From the NCBI GenBank assembly GCA_022478985.1, contig JAKSZP010010631.1, positions 1 to 64,000 on the forward strand: a DNA stretch of 64,000 nt. The letters run 5' to 3'. This stretch comes from Massospora cicadina (taxonomy: Eukaryota > Entomophthoromycota > Entomophthoromycetes > Entomophthorales > Entomophthoraceae). The notes under the pieces are model-generated. The model was not told the origin of the DNA, did no database searches, and was given only the letters and a program-made list of their open reading frames with translations. Below, piece after piece: positions 33,341 through 46,290 of this stretch (within the stretch, counting starts at the first letter, position 1; every line of letters begins with the position of its first letter). The position numbers and the translations under genes were made by a program.

Positions 33341-36300
33341 TTATTATGGAAGGAGTACTCATCACCATTCCAGTAGACACTATTATTTATGAATATCACA
33401 AAGTCGGCATGGGGATTAGGCATTTTCTTTAAAAAGAGGTCTTTATGAACATTCATGCGGTGAATAATTCAAACTCGTCTAACTCTGAGTACACATATTG
33501 TGACATTTTCATTTAAAGAACTGAATCAGCGCAATTAAAGATACTGATGCACCTGTCAACATAATTTTATCTATTTTGATAGCTTTGATGGCATAAAACT
33601 TGATGTAGAAAATTAGATGATGTATGGGAATTTCACATCAGAAAGTACTTTTTTGGAGGGAGCGTACAGTGCATTACCCTACAGATTTGGGTTGATTTTT
33701 ATCATAGCTCCATCAATAGCGTCAACGAATGATTCATATTGCTCGCTGATCTAACAGCTTTCATGCATCACTTTGGAGAAGTAGTCAATATGGCGGAGGA
33801 GACCCTTGAAAAAATAGGACAACAGATCCCCAATTATTTTACCTCACCGGAGTGCCAAGGGATTCTGTCCATATGGGTAAGGCCAATCTTGCAAACTTTT
33901 TTGTTGTAATCTCCCGTTCATTACCATCAATTAATAAGTAAACCTAAGCTCTCCCCCAGAAGTTATACGAGTATCATGACTTGCCTTACAAAACGTGAGA
34001 CACCTAACTATCCTCTTTGGTCATCAAGTTATGAAGAGTACAGAGCTGGATTTTAAGATACCAAAAGGGCTTTAATGGGGTCATTGAGCCTTACAAGCAG
34101 TCAATGTTATAGCAATGCAACTTTAGGAAATATCCTGCCTGGACACAAGGAGATCAAGTTTTTTCAAGAAAAGCATTGAAAGAATATTTGCAGGTCAGCC
34201 AATAACAAGTAGTTGCATACTTACATTTGACTCATTAAAAAGGCTCTACTTTTAAGAATTTGATCACTGGACAAATTTGGTTTACCGTTGAACCCCAATC
34301 CAGAATAATGGCGGTGGTCACATTTAAAACTTTTAACAGGTTTACCAAAAGGGCTGAATGATTGTGAGTTAGATTTTTGAAAGTATTGAGAGATTTTCAC
34401 TGACAATGAGCATGATATGGTGTGCACCCATATTTTTATTGGATGTATACTGGAGATCATCCCGCATTGGCTAAAGAGATCCGGCATGGAAAGTCAGTGG
34501 AAGAAGTATTTACTGAGGAAATATGGAAGTTACTCGAAGTAAGGTAAGCTGGAGCCATTGAAGAGCCCATGAGCCTCGCCAGTCATATTTGTAAATAAGA
34601 AGAATGACACCAACTGAGTACTAATTGACTACTGGAAGCTCAACAGTATAACTAAAAAGGACTCCTATCTGCTGTCATGAATTGATGATGCATTGGATCA
34701 GTTAAATGGCGCTCATTAATTTTTTGAAATTAATTTGATATTAGAGTACTGAAAAATTAAGTTGATTGCGGTGGAACAGGAGAAATGCGCCCTAATTACT
34801 TTGTAGGGACTCTTTAACACAATGCATATGCCCCAAGGGTTCTGAAACGCCCCAGCTATAGATTAATGGGCCATGGACACTATCCTTGGCGATCTTAAGC
34901 TGTCATGAATTCTTTTGTACCTTGATGATATCAATGTCTTTTCACGGATTTTTTCTGAGCATCTTATTCGTCTTAAGGAGGTTTTCCGCTTAATTAGCAG
35001 AGTCCAATATAAAAATTAATCCCACAATTACATTTCTTCAAGGCTTAACTGGAATACCTCAGGTTTGTGGTAGATGTAATGGGGCTAAACCGCAGCCAAA
35101 TAAGGAGTAAACTATCCAGAAAATGACCCCACCAAGTAGCAAATGAAATTTAAAGGTATTTTTGGGGATTGTTGGTTTTTAACCACTGCTTTATCCCCAA
35201 CTTCAGCTGTTCTGGGGTCCACTTTTTAAGCTGTTGAAGAAGGACGCTGCATCTAAATGGACTGAACGTCGACAATGTGTCCTTGATATGCTGTGGACAG
35301 AATTAAGCAATTCTATAGTTCTACAATACACAAATCTTCGAAAAAGCTCATTACTCAAACAGATGATTCCCTTACCGCTGTCAGAGAAGTTTTATACCAG
35401 GGAGATGATGAAGGGGAGGAGCACTCAGTTTCATGATTCAGCTGGAGTCTGCACTTCCCCAAACAGAATTATACCATAACCAAGCGAGAAAGCTTAGAGG
35501 TTATCTACGCCTATAAATAGTTAGAGTGTAATTGTATGGAGTGAAATTGAAAATAGTATAGGATCACGCTATGCTAACTGGCTGCAGAATCTCAGAGAAC
35601 AGGAAGGGCGCCTAGCCTGATAGGTTTTTAAACTGCAAGCTTATAATCTAAAAGTCCTTCACTAACCTGTAGCGAAACACCAGAATTCTTATTGCCAATT
35701 GTGCCTACCAACAATCACTATTATGGCAGATCTTAGAGATACCATATATTTATCTATGCTTAGAGAGAAATATGACGATGAACTGGTTCAAAGCATTTAT
35801 GGCCTTGGACAGATGAGGACCAATATGTTCTAAAAGAACGGTGTATGCTGTACAAGAGGATAGGGGACATAACTGTGAGCTTTCCAGTTCTTTGGCCCAA
35901 ACAAATATTGTTAAGAGCATGTCCAGCAGTTTGACAAGTCAAAGTAAACAAGAAATTAAAATTTTGTTACCCTCAGTATTAACGGTAGAGCATACACTTT
36001 GACATTCTTAAAACAATTTCCTGCTGCCATCAGCTCTAAATGGAAAAGCCATTCCGCCAGAAGACCACTTATTAGATGGTGAAACCTCATTTTGCCTGGT
36101 ACATGGTATCCAATGATGTTGTTAGGCCCCTGCTGATGGAAGCAAACTGGTTTAAGTATATTCTGGTAGCTAATGATCACTTGACCTGGTGGATTATGGC
36201 ATGAGTAATACTGTATCTGGGGGCGGTCACCATGTCTAAGTTTGTGATGGAATTATACTCATGTGACACGGCTGTCCTCAGTTCAACCATACTGACAACA

Positions 36301-36945
36301 GAACTAATATCAACACCCACATTTTACTCGGGCTAAACGAACTGATAGCTATCCTTGGGGTTCTAATGACCTCATATCACCCCAAATTCAATGGAATGGT
36401 CAAACGGATTAATGGAACACTAGTGAACATATTATGGAAGTTGATGATGGAAAGACCCTCTATCTAAGTACCCTCCTTTTTAACTCCATCCTCGCCCATT
36501 TTATAACTATAACCCAATGATGGGAAAAAACACCTTCCAACAGTTAAACGGCTGGCACCCAGCCCTTACTACACTCCTTTAAATTTTTGTAGAAGATATT
36601 GGGAGAGTGGATCTAGAACGTTATCTTAAAAACCTGACAGACACCTTGTTCAAGCTGCAAATAAAGCATACTACTCTAATTTGGGTAATAAGGTCGAGAA
36701 CCAGGCTTCTAATCAGGTATGGTGTGGCGGATTAGGGCAGTTTTTGGATTAATAGTTTTTTATTCCACAACCAGAAAAGTTTTGGTGAAAGCATAACTAG
36801 CCAATATATGAATTAGAACATATGAAAAAATAGAGAAAATGGGCGTCAGCACCTACAAATTAAGGATCCCACAAGTGGTCAAATTGTTAATTAAGTAAAC
36901 GCAAAGTTCCTTTTGAGGCATATAAGAAATATGAGACTTATCATC
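33340..36945 (+). pseudogene. Gypsy-2 pol remnant (protease, RT, RNase H, integrase)
   Basis: The protease-linked region is at about 33480-33900. The RT domain spans 34560-35010, with an intact catalytic box LLYLDDINVFS (YLDD at 34918-34929). RNase H is around 35230-35500. The integrase region runs from about 35690: KYDDELVQSIYGLGQ near 35770, a core block KYILVANDHLTWW near 36155, and the Q-rich end before 36700. The C-terminal tail ends FEAYKKYETYHPVKGG just before the polypurine tract. Many in-frame stops. Closest in structure to Gypsy-1. Confidence 0.82.
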
Positions 36946-36950
36946 CAGTC

Positions 36951-36960
36951 AAAGGGGGAT
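36951..36960 (+). promoter_or_regulatory. Polypurine tract of Gypsy-2
   Basis: AAAGGGGGAT, followed by AA and the 3' LTR start TGTCAGG. Expected primer site for plus-strand DNA synthesis. Confidence 0.8.
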
Positions 36961-36962
36961 AA

Positions 36963-37527
36963 TGTCAGGATATTGATATGACTGAATGATAGGCTCTAAA
37001 TGGTTGCAGCGGATTAGCTAATATCTGCTGGAAACTATTCAATAGTATACAAATAATTAAGCACCTCAAAATAAGTGAAGAGGCAATACTATCTTGCATG
37101 AATATCCTCCAGAGCCTCCAATGATGAGGTGAAGACAAACAAGTTCGGGCAAATGAATAATAGCTAAGACAAAGGGTTCTAACCACCAAACAAATTCATG
37201 AAGTTGTATTATAGTTATTACAAAGGGTTGAAAATAACCAAGACATCAAATATATGAATGGAACGTGAGGAGAAAGGATTATTGTTGTTGATTTAGAAGA
37301 AGAGAGCTGATAGTAGGAGAAAGAGGGAATTTTGAGAAGAAGAAATCTGCTTTTTATATTAAATGATATAAAGTGGTGTGGACATAGCTTTTTTACATTA
37401 TTATTGCACTTATTATGTTTATTATGGGGATCCACAAATTTCATATTGTCAGTCCATTGCTCAGTGGGTGTAACCCTGTGCAAAAACCCTTAGGGAGATT
37501 AGCGAATAGACCGCTAATTTTACAACA
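36963..37527 (+). repeat. Gypsy-2 3' LTR
   Basis: Begins TGTCAGGATATTGATATGAC and ends near TTTTACAACA. Aligns with 30171-30738. A third, more diverged relative is the solo LTR at 39177-39653. Confidence 0.88.
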
Positions 37528-37739
37528 CACTACCTCTTAAACCAAAATCATATTAGAAATCCCAACTCCGTTATTAGATCTTACCCTAATATTAAATCTC
37601 ATTATAGTCTGCCTCATGACTTCTGAAAAACTTCTTTTTAACAAGTCAATCCCTATAAAATTAAATTGTACAATTGTCAAATAATAATTTTATTCTAATT
37701 ACTTTTGGTTTAGTTTTGCGTTAAGAATATTAACATACC

Positions 37740-39900
37740 TTACTTGCCTTAGACATCATCATTTCAAAAATTTTGATGAGCTCAATGCCTGCTGTCCCCT
37801 TGTGGGGTAGGAGTGCGCCACCTCCTAGTGCTTTTATGGCTGTTGACAAAACGCTCAGGCTGATTTTACTAGACTCTCAATTCTAAAAGTCGCTTTGTCC
37901 AATCTAAGACCTAGCTTTTCACCTCGCCCACACTCAGGCGGTGCCTCATTGTTCCCTTATTCTTCACCCCAGAGCAACATGTGAATTGCCTTTGTGTTAA
38001 ATATAGCATGTTTTTCCATTATTATGACAAACCTTTTTAAAATTAGCTCAGGTATTTTGCAGCCATCAAACTTCATCAATACCACTTTCTTTGATTTTTA
38101 ACTTGTTTTTCTGAGTAAGCTGACACTGCTGTAGCAGCTACCATCCCCAGTTGTTCCAGGGTGTCCCCATCCCAACTAATCATACCCAGTTATTCAATGA
38201 TACCACTCTTATGGTTCAGTTCACAGATCTCCCTACACCCTCCCCCCAAAAAAATTTACACAAAGAACTGTTGACCTGCTTGTTAGCATATGGTTTAGAC
38301 CCATAAAGTAATATGTGTTTCCCAATAGAGCCACTGACCTTGTGGGCCCTCACACTTTCGCATCCATATGCCTAGTTTTAATGGAGATTGCCCTCTCTAT
38401 TCCCCCTCACACCATCCTTCTTCTGCCACAGACCATCCTTTCTGGGATAAATGGTTGGTGGGTGAAAAAACTTCTAACTCTGCTTTAAGCTTAACTATTA
38501 AGATGCCGCTGACCCCTGCATGACTTTTTCTGTATTTCCCACACCCAACTAATCCCAGGATGTCATCATCCCAAATCCAATTTATTTTTTATACTAGGGC
38601 ACCTTCCTACCCCCTACTGCCCCCAAGCTGGATGATGCTATTGGGCCAGATTCACCCAAACAAGAGCCTTTTTACCAAGCCCCTTCTCTCAACCAACCAG
38701 GGGTTAGAGTAGCTCCTTTTAAAACCTAAATCCACACTTCTACCCCCACCACTCAACATAAGACTTTATATTCAATTAACTTCAACCAAAATCCATGGGA
38801 TTATTCATAATGATTAGCTAATTTGGGTAATTCTGTCTTTAAATCATCAAATATCCATGCTTCATAGTATATCTCTTTGCCAAATATGTGGCCCAATCCC
38901 TCATCGCCAGTTTATCATCACCCTAATGCCCTAAATTCTGATGTGGCCATCAATATTTAAAGAGGCAATTGCTTCCCCTCATTGTCACCCACTCCAAATA
39001 GCCATAGAGCAGTCTGTTGCTGTATTGGCTAAGAACCTGGTTTCTCCTTTTGTTAGCTTTGTATTTCTCTTTCCAAATGAACCTACATCTACCACTACAC
39101 TGTGGCCAACTAGGCAATCCAAGCCATTGAAATGATTGTAAGGTCTGGCTAATTACCCAAAAAATTGTTCATAATTTGTCAGGAAGTTGATATGACTGGA
39201 CAATACACTACTCATATTGGTGGATCACAGGGGAACTTTGATGGGTCTAGAGATCTATGAAAAAGGGATATATGAATTATAATCAAGCAAATGAGAACAT
39301 TTGGTGAATTGAGAGGAATCACGCTGAGATTTGATATGAACAAGAGCAACTCAAATAGGATGAAGAATAAGAAGATACCAAGCTGAGGTTGCATCCAGCT
39401 GGAAAATTGAGGTATAAAGAGCCTGATGGAAGATTACAGAGGGGATAGTCAATTAAAAGGAAGAAAAGTGCAGAGCGGTCTGCGAGATATCTAAAATAAA
39501 GGAAGAAATAAGGGGCAATAGCTCCATATATATTTTATTTGGTTTTATCTTAAGAATCAGCGATCCTGATATCATTTGATTGGGTTGCTCAGTGGCTATA
39601 CCCTGTGAAAATCCAACTCGGCGGCAGTGGACCAAGATGCTGAGAAGTTAACATACTTAAAAAATTATTATTGACACCCTCAAAACCCACATTAGAGCTA
39701 GGTAAGCTCTTGTAACATACCTCTACCTGTTTCATAAAGAAAATCTTATTGACTACTCCACTTTCCTCCCTAAACTCCAAAATAATGACACGCCCACACC
39801 CCTGATCTCTGCTTTGTGCCGCTGCCTGTCCACCCCTGAAAAACACAACCAGCCTTCAAATCCCCTATCCACTATGGCTGTTAGCGGTTGTCAGACAAAT
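37740..39900 (+). mobile_element. ORF1-only LINE derivative, copy 2 (split by a solo LTR)
   Basis: Longer at its 5' side than copy 1. HPFWDKWLVGEKTSNSALSL (about 38430-38490) aligns with FWAQVNNGRQICSLCFGL of copy 1, with the cysteines lost. AAAATCCATGGGAT (38790) aligns with AAAATCCATGAGAT (31170). DVAINI (near 38947) and the helical segment QSVAVLAKNLVSPF (about 39008-39050) align with copy 1. After the LTR, PTPLISAL and EKHNQPSNPLSTMAVSG (about 39790-39890) match PTPWLSAL and SENQPPNPSSPSAMVG of copy 1. The 3' tail is missing. The 5' limit is approximate. Confidence 0.65.
39177..39653 (+). repeat. Solo LTR of the Gypsy-2 family
   Basis: Starts TGTCAGGAAGTTGATATGAC, as the Gypsy-2 LTRs do, and its 3' part TTGCTCAGTGGCTATACCCT matches the 3' LTR near 37450. 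No internal region is attached, so LTR-LTR recombination is likely. Flanks TAATT and TACTT match at only 4 of 5 positions. Confidence 0.75.
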
Positions 39901-39904
39901 ACTA

Positions 39905-40300
39905 GACTAATGTTATGAAAAGTGTGATTTAGAGGTAAATGATGAAAAAATTGCCAAAAGACTTGGTTGATTCCTAATGGACCCCTCAAATTGGGGTAAT
40001 ACTTCTATAATAATTGAGGAACAAATTGAGTTTGCGCAGTCAGATTGCACCAAATCATTGGCCAAATTCAGGGATTTCACCAGAGGTTACTCCACAGGTC
40101 TCAGATATTTTTAGTACAGCTTACACCGCTGAAACTGGCCCTTTTATAGTTTCAGAGTTGGTCCAACCAGATGCAAAAATTTTATGACCATTGATTGGGT
40201 CAAATATATAAAATCATTTAATAATGGACTTGTTTTTTTGCTCCCAACCAAAAAAAAGTGAATTAGCCCAAAAGAAAGATGAGTTTGAGAGATCTGATAG
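39905..40300 (+). pseudogene. Stray Gypsy pol C-terminal tail fragment
   Basis: One frame gives CYEKCDLEVNDEKIAKRLG, a stop, then FLMDPSNWGNT. This aligns with the segment downstream of the Gypsy-4 integrase (YEKSVWDECNDTIGQ to FLNPANWGNT, minus strand near 56215) with a single gap. No integrase precedes it. It is a fragment of unknown function. Confidence 0.45.
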
Positions 40301-41165
40301 GTCAATGGCTCAAATTACCTAATTTGGACTTTTACTTTAAAATTTAAAAAGATTGAGTATTAACATTATAAAGCCTATTATCAACTTATTAATAGGGTTC
40401 ATTCTTTAACCCATTTTAGGCTTCTAATAAAAATTATAGAATCCAATTTTTCATATTATATATAAGCTTTATTATTTTATACTAGTTGTCATACACCCCC
40501 TTTACATATTTTGGCAGGTAAGGAAAATATTTCTCCTGATATATTGTTGAATTAGGAATTATTTAGCACCTGAGAGCTCATCCTTTACCCTGATTCGAAC
40601 AGCGTTTAAATTTAAATTTGATTGATGTATCTTTCTTTGAGCTTCATGTCACATTGAGTAGATCTATCCGCCTCATATTTTAATTCTGTTTTGTTTTGCT
40701 CTTTTAATCTTTTTAATGTCCCTCCTGGTAGACATACCCAAAGTTTTTTAACATTAGTTATGATCTTCATCATGAGATATTAGTTTGGTATTAAATGAAG
40801 CTACTCAGCTTTAAATATTATTTTCCCAATTCTAAATAGAAGATTGCTATTATTGATTTTCTATTTGGCTGTTTTATACAGTTTTGTATTAATTTTTGGG
40901 CTGTCCAACTATACTCTGTGCACATAGTGTGAAGAATTAATTACACTTAGTCGTTTTTGTTTTATTTTACAATGATCCCGTGATGCCTTGATTGAAGTTG
41001 TAAAAACCAAGTTGAAGGATTTTAGATTTCAGTCCAGATTGCATCTCAATATACCCTGTGGGATCCGCTGACAAATACCACAAAAATTTTGTTTATAGTC
41101 AGAAATTTGCCTTTTAATGTAAGTAATAGATAACGCTTTGTTAAAGTTTTTTATGTTTTTTGTTG
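40301..41165. other. AT-rich stretch without a recognisable gene
   Basis: Stops in all frames and no motif. TTTTGGCAGGTAAGGAAAA near 40510 weakly resembles the gag-protease junction of Gypsy-2 near 33240, so decayed Gypsy sequence is possible. A lone B-box-like GTTCGAATC on the minus strand near 40595 has no A box. Confidence 0.4.
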
Positions 41166-41299
41166 TTTTAAATTTATTGCAAGGAAGGCCGACCATTGGA
41201 CGGACACTTCCAAATTTGACCCAAAAGAGATAAAACTTAGTAACAGGGAAGGCACCCCAGAGAAGCGAAGCTATCTCTTGTTGCCAGTGGAAACGGCAC

Positions 41300-44200
41300 T
41301 TATGGGTAGGGGGAGGGAACGTGTGAAAATGCCGTAGCCACAATTGAACATGTGTGTAGGAAAGGGTCTGATTTGATGAACCAAACTGTGAACCTGGAGG
41401 AGACCAGTTGTCAGCGACGCGGTGGGAGGTATCCAAACATCCACGCCTGAAAGTGGTCTGCCGAATGAGACCAGAATCTGTGGACAGCTTCAGGGAGGGT
41501 GGGGGTGGAGCCTGCGATGGCATCCAAGACAATCGTGTGGATAGTCCACATGGCGATTGCAACCAACAGAGCATGGAGGGAGGGTGGAAGGGGGGAGGAC
41601 ATTGATAAAGCAAACATAACTCTTGACAGACTGAAGGGATGTTTGATCCTGGCCAAGCAGACGTTGAACTTCGCGCCATATCACTTTAGAGGTAGGACAC
41701 TTCTCCAGGCGGTGGAACAGCGTTCCATACTGGCCACACACGATGCAGGATGAGTTTGAAGCGTTAGAGCGCTCAGCCATATGGTACACCCACCTCAGGC
41801 AGCGCCACACATGGGAGCATATTTGAGGCTGCAACAGAGGATGGTGTGCGTAAATCCAGATAGTCTTTTGGGTCTCAATGGAATAAGGGATGTCCATCAT
41901 GTCCAGGTAGTCCACCCTGGATAGGACATGGGGTCATGTGGGGATCACGCCATCTTGGATGGGTAGCCCCTGTACCTCTTGTGTGAACTGAGGAGAGGGG
42001 CGGCCTCTATGGGTTGTGTGTCTGCTAATACGAATTCTTCACTCAGCACTCTGCATGGAGAGGAGGATTCGTTTGTAGTAGGTTTTAGTCCCGTGAGGAC
42101 CTGTGGCCGATGGGTGTGAAGCTAGGTATTTCATCAAGGAGTGAGGGTTTGATGGATTAGAAAGGCCCAAGGCGAGGGAGAAGTTGGAGTGGGCCGCGTG
42201 GGACCAGTGTTGGGAAAGGAGTGTAGGGGCATTGACGGCTGCAATCCAGGTGCCCAGGATCTTAGCAGCATGGGCTTTGAAGTCAAGCAGGCTATGCCAC
42301 CATGATGATGAGGGCCAAACATAACCTCTAGCTGGACTGATGGTGAGCGGCCTGACCAAAGCCATCCTTGCAGCAGATCATACAAGGATTTGAAAAAGCC
42401 TGGGGAGAAGGGGATGGCGTGGGCTCCAAACCAGACTTTGGAGAGGAGCATAGAGTTGGCTAAAACAACCCTGCCAGTAAGGGAAGTAGGGTGGGCTCTG
42501 AGGGAGGCGATGCGCTTCGTCACGTTGTCTAGAATATGGCTCTCCATTACTGCTGATGCATATCCACCTGCCTCCACCCACACGCCCAGATGGCAAACCG
42601 GCCCTATGGTAGGGCGTGGCACGAAGGGGAGCACCAGTGGGGCGGTGGGGGGTGAGCTGGGTGGGCGAGCACGTGTGCAAGCAGATGGGCCGGGCTGGGA
42701 ACTAGTTGTTGGGGCCCAGCAGGTTTTTATACCGACCAAGGAGGATGATTTCAGTCTTGGAAGCGTTCAGTGCATCATTACTTACCCAGGAATACTCCTG
42801 GATGAGAGCTTCAAGTGCGCGTGCATCTTTATTAGGCACCCAAACCACACAGTCGTCTGCAAACGCCATCATCTTGACTGGGGCTTGGCCTGGCACATGG
42901 ACCCCAGTGAGTTGGGCATTTACATTTTGAAGTAATGGGTCAAGGCTGAAGTTGTATAAGAGTGGGCTAGGGGGGTCCCCTTGACGTAGGCCCCTTTGAG
43001 GACGGACTACTCCGTTAGTAAGCCAGGGCCACGCACTGCCATTGTTGCAGATTCTGTGAAAAGCATTACCCAGATGATGAAACGAGGGGCAAGCGGAATT
43101 GGTGGAGGCAGGCCCTGAGGTATTCCCAGTTTAATTCATCATAGGCCTTCTTTTGGTCTAAAAATACAAGTGCCCCAGAGGCTGTGGACTGGCATGCGTT
43201 AGCCACAGAGTGCACGTTATCCCAAATAGACCTTCTGGTGATGAAACTGAATTGTTCTGGGGAGATGGTGGCAGATGCTACAATCCTTAAACGGTTAGCC
43301 ATTATTTTAGTTAAATTATTGTATCCGTGTTAGAAAAAAAATGGGGCGCCAGTTGGCTAAGTCTAGCTTGTCCCCTTTCTTGAAGAGTGTGATGGTAAAG
43401 GCCTCTTGTCCTCCTGAAAGGAGGCACGTTTCCAGAAGGCTCTGGTTAAGTGAGGCAAGCAGTAGTGGGGATATATATTTGAAGTACTTTTTATAGATTT
43501 CATATGAAATTTCATCTAGGCCTGGGCATTTCCGGTTTGGTGCACCGCGGATGGCTGTCCATAATTCATTTGGAGTAATCAAATTCATTATTTCCGGGTA
43601 TTGGGAAATGATGCAGATGTGGGCTCAGTCGAGAAATTCTGCCACTTTGGCTGGCTGAATTGAATTGGATCAGTATAACTCAGAGTAATACTTTTATGTT
43701 TCAATTGCCACTTCAACTGGCATATCCACGATGGAATTATCTAATCTTTTTTTTAGTACTAAATATGGAGTTATCTAATCTTCACACCTGTGTGCAGGCC
43801 ACATTTTGGCGCGGTGCAAAGAATTTTTAAAAAAATATGTGGTGCATGTGCCGCCCTCTGTAATGTGTTTGGCCCTTTAATAAACACAAACCCAATGTTT
43901 ATGTTGCCTTTTGAGCGCGTTGAGGTGGGCGGCTGCCTCCACCCACTTCCGGCCCCATGCAGGGCTGTATCCTATGGCTGGGATGTTGGACTCCAGGTGT
44001 GCTAACTCTGCCAGAGCATGCAAAATGACGGCCGATGTGGCTTGTGAGCGCCAGGAGTAGAGGTGGTGGGAGTGGCCGATGATATCTTCTTTGAAGGCTT
44101 CCCATGTGGAGATGGGGTCCGCAAAAATGGTGTAACAAACTCTTTTGCCAAAGTTGCTGATTACACCCAAGTGGAAAATCCTTGTGATGCAAGTTCAGGA

Positions 44201-44948
44201 GGGTGGAGTTTGCACCAATATGGGGCCTTAGCCACTGAAAACGTAGGTGGTAGGTTATTGCTACCAGCCGGTGGTTGAGAATTCAATTTTTGTTGTTTGG
44301 AAGTGGGAAATGTGAGGTTGGAATTTCTTAGTGTAAGGATAAGGTTGATGCGGGTCATGGACCTTAATTGGCCATTGTGGACGTGGGGGCGCGTCATGTT
44401 TTTGAGAAGTGGGGCTCGCCGCAGCAATGCATCCATTAATCCAAGGTTTGCCTTTAGAACGTGGAGTTCTACATGACCCTGGGGGGCGTGGGAGGAGGAA
44501 GGCTAATGGTCCGATGGTGTGTTTAAGCCAACAGTTCATGTCACTGACTATGAAAGGGTCTGGGGGTAGCAGGAGGGATTTAACCAATGAGAAAAATTCC
44601 TGTTTTCTCATGCACCGTTTGGGGCATAAATGTTGATGATAGCGTGCGCCACGTTGGCCCATGATAAAGTGACAATGAGGACTTGGCCATTTAGGAAGGA
44701 TTCCACCAATAAAATTTTGAAATAATTGTTTTACTGAACTAGCACCCAACAGTGCTCTGACCAAAAGGATAGGGATGGGAGGAGCATGGTTTTTCAAGCA
44801 TCCTCGGAACCTCATGGACAGTGGGACTCCTGGATGGCCAGGATATCCACAGTAAATTTTTTTGTAAAAAACTTAGTTTCCTAGCCCGGGATGGCGAGGC
44901 CTTGAGTCCAGCAATATTCAACATCCCTAAAGTGAAGGTTTCCCCCAT
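41300..44948 (-). pseudogene. LINE D ORF2 (endonuclease-reverse transcriptase), frameshifted
   Basis: ATG at 44948, two codons after the ORF1 stop and in the same frame (TAA GGT GTG ATG). Endonuclease: GETFTLGMLNIAGLKASPSR at the start, SDMNCWLKH near 44535, and DPHQPYPYTKK near 44350. RT: LFKKGDKLDLANWRP near 43370, FITRRSIWDNVHSVANACQS near 43220, FLDQKKAYDELNWEYL near 43160, and FADD at 42863-42852. Thumb: VCHLGVWVEAGGYASAVMES near 42590. C-terminal CIVCGQYGTLFHRLEKC near 41740. Stop TAA at 41302-41300. At least eight frameshifts or stops. Long antisense ORFs here are shadows. Confidence 0.92.
43732..43780 (-). mobile_element. 19-bp retro-insert with 15-bp target duplications inside LINE D
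   Basis: TGGAATTATCTAATC (43732-43746) and TGGAGTTATCTAATC (43766-43780) flank TTTTTTTTAGTACTAAATA. Read on the minus strand the insert is TATTTAGTACTA plus A-tail. LINE F (62812-62835) and LINE A1 (2505-2530, other strand) show the uninterrupted site, so this is a true insertion with a duplicated target. Confidence 0.75.
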
Positions 44949-44954
44949 CACACC

Positions 44955-46290
44955 TTAGGTGCGAGGGGGTGGGCACCCAGGCCTACTAGCCTCCTCTAAA
45001 TCCCCATGGACCTTCATGGCAGTGCAGGTGTTTGCAGCAACGTTATTGGTAGTTTTGTTTTTTTTAGCAGAAAAGTTCATGTTGGCTTTTGCCTTTGCTT
45101 TTTGTTTTCCAACATTGAACGAATTTTTTGTGGTGCGATGAGTTTAGTGCACCTATGAGTGGGTCAAAAAAATTTTCAGGTAAGTTGGACCCTAAGTCAG
45201 TTTCAACCGGAGCTTGGTTGTAAAGCTCAAGTGAGATTAGTTACCCATTGGATCCTCAGATAGGGTGGCCCAATTGGCATAAACTTCTTAATCTGATTGG
45301 TTGATAAATTCTCAAGTTGCTTCCACTACGAAGGTCTTGATGTCCTCCTGGCATTGGGAGTGTGGGATAGTGGTGGTGACATTGGCTGCTTCTTTGGCGC
45401 AGCCCTGCGGGCCTGTTTGGCCTTCTTCCACTCTTGCGGGGAAATAGGTTTTACCAGTAGGTAGCAACCTTGTGCTCCCCATGGGAAAGCCTCTTTGATG
45501 CTTGCAGTTGGTTTGTAGTGCGCCTCTCCGCTGGCCATGGCCGCTGAGGGGTGCTCTTGTAATATGATGCCCTCTTTGGTGGGGCATGCATGTGCCTTAT
45601 GGCCAAACGCATCACAGTGGGTGCAGATGGGGGGCCCGCTATCCACAGTTACCCAGAAAGGGTGGGTGGTATGCCCTTCATTATCGATATATGTGGAGTG
45701 CAGGATCTGGGTTAAGTCCTTCACGAACTCCTCGGTTGGGGTCAGAACTGTGATGGCTTTGCCAGTGTACAGGTGTGGCATCAGCATAAAGCATTGCATC
45801 TCAAAAGATTGTAATTTGCCATAAACAGTGATACCATCTTTCAGGTGCTGCTCCAAAATGGCACATTTTACAATAGTAGGCAAAAAGTCAAATGTGAGGA
45901 AAATTTTGTTAGATTTTGTCCATCTGGTGCGTTTGGATTTTGACGACCTGTTGCCCTTCATGTAGGTCAATCACTACGCGTACTGCAGCTGCTTCATCTG
46001 CTGCCTCCTTGTTTTTGAAACTGAGGTCCAGCCAACCGCATGACATGGAGTGAGGTGCGATGTACACCGCAGTCAGGAAAAATTGTGCACATCACCATAA
46101 ATTTTTCCCATAGAGCTGTTTGTTGGATGTCCAGAAACACAAGGACTCCATATTCCACTGACAAGAGTGGTTGGGAGTGTGGCATGTTGATGTACTGGTT
46201 GCATCGCGCTTGCCAAGTGAGGATTTCTGGAGAAATAATGACCATCAGTTTTTTAAATAAATTTCTATTCTGCCGGTTTCTCTGGGGCAT
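44955..46290 (-). pseudogene. LINE D ORF1 (zinc-knuckle protein)
   Basis: Begins at ATG 46290 (MPQRNRQNRNLFKKL); homologous sequence starts A1 at the window edge. A frameshift near 45990 separates the N-terminal 98 codons from a 214-codon open stretch (45970-45326). That stretch holds KSNKIFLTFDFLPTIVK, ITVLTPTEEFVKDLTQ and the intact CCHC knuckle ICTHCDAFGHKAHAC. A second frameshift near 45405 is followed by TTTIPHSQCQEDIKTFVVEA. The rest has stops, then a basic stretch (GKQKAKAKAN) and the C-terminus PPPRT with TAA at 44957-44955. Role: RNA binding and chaperone in the LINE RNP (family knowledge). Confidence 0.88.

Larger units (their letters stand above)
30171..37527 (+). mobile_element. 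Gypsy-2 (Ty3/Gypsy), complete structure with nested ORF1-only insert
   Basis: Two homologous LTRs (30171-30738 and 36963-37527), gag and pol in Ty3/Gypsy order, and a polypurine tract directly before the 3' LTR. A LINE-derived element (30740-31946) sits just after the 5' LTR, leaving about 6.1 kb of Gypsy sequence. The flanks ACATAC (30165-30170) and ACACAC (about 37525-37530) could be a decayed target duplication, but the register is uncertain. All ORFs are broken. Confidence 0.88.

Noticed and set aside
40570..40610. tRNA-like B box GTTCGAATC on the minus strand
   Set aside because: No A box or stem partners at the required distance upstream.
42390..42935. 181-codon plus-strand ORF (and the similar one at 61402-61809)
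   Set aside because: Shadow of the LINE D/F RT thumb on the minus strand; the same antisense openness appears in both copies because they are homologous.
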